A stretch of 64,000 nucleotides of DNA from Paguma larvata (taxonomy: Eukaryota > Chordata > Mammalia > Carnivora > Viverridae): assembly GCA_030068075.1 (NCBI GenBank), contig CM057826.1, forward strand, positions 98,011,804 to 98,075,803, written 5' to 3'. A program made the translations under genes and the position numbers. The notes beneath the pieces were generated by a model. It ran no database searches. It saw nothing but the letters and a program-made list of their open reading frames with translations, and was not told the DNA's origin. Position 1 is the first letter of the stretch, and the number at the start of each line of letters is the position of its first letter. Positions 34,421 through 64,000 of this stretch are shown here, in pieces.

Positions 34421-64000
<29,580 letters not shown>

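Overview
This is a window of mammalian nuclear DNA, almost certainly from a cat (Felidae). The host call rests on about 44 copies of the tRNA-Lys-derived CAN SINE in its felid form, on carnivore-type LINE-1 3' ends, and on split genes with GT/AG introns. There is no prokaryotic gene organisation, CRISPR array or operon.

The only protein-coding gene I can support is the 3' two-thirds of MCCC2, the beta (carboxyltransferase) subunit of mitochondrial 3-methylcrotonyl-CoA carboxylase, on the minus strand. Eleven consecutive exons run from 63658 down to 34421. They splice in frame into 355 codons plus a stop. If the protein has the usual 563 residues these are residues 209-563, and with the usual 17 exons they are exons 7-17. 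All junctions keep phase. Ten of the eleven donor and acceptor pairs that can be checked are GT or AG as expected; the donor of the sixth exon here (exon 12) is GC. The enzyme acts in leucine breakdown in the mitochondrial matrix, together with the biotin-carrying MCCC1 subunit, whose gene is not in this window. Upstream exons 1-6 lie beyond 64000.

Layout: 1-34420 is the region downstream of MCCC2. I see no gene in it; it is a patchwork of SINEs, old LINE-1, LINE-2, MIR and MER5-type copies, a solo-LTR candidate (about 6430-6960) and a decayed ERV-L-type pol remnant (about 19030-20400). 34421-63658 is MCCC2; its introns hold SINEs (mostly antisense to the gene), a LINE-1 copy with a clear target-site duplication (48082-48927), and a composite LINE-1 whose 3' end stops about 15 bases from the exon 7 donor. 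63659-64000 is intron 6.

I found no new biological system. The best second-look items are the GC-AG intron, the antisense bias of intronic SINEs, places where successive SINEs used the same target site, two SINEs with possible 3'-transduced tails, a perfect 42-bp tandem duplication, and a GC-rich block inside intron 7.
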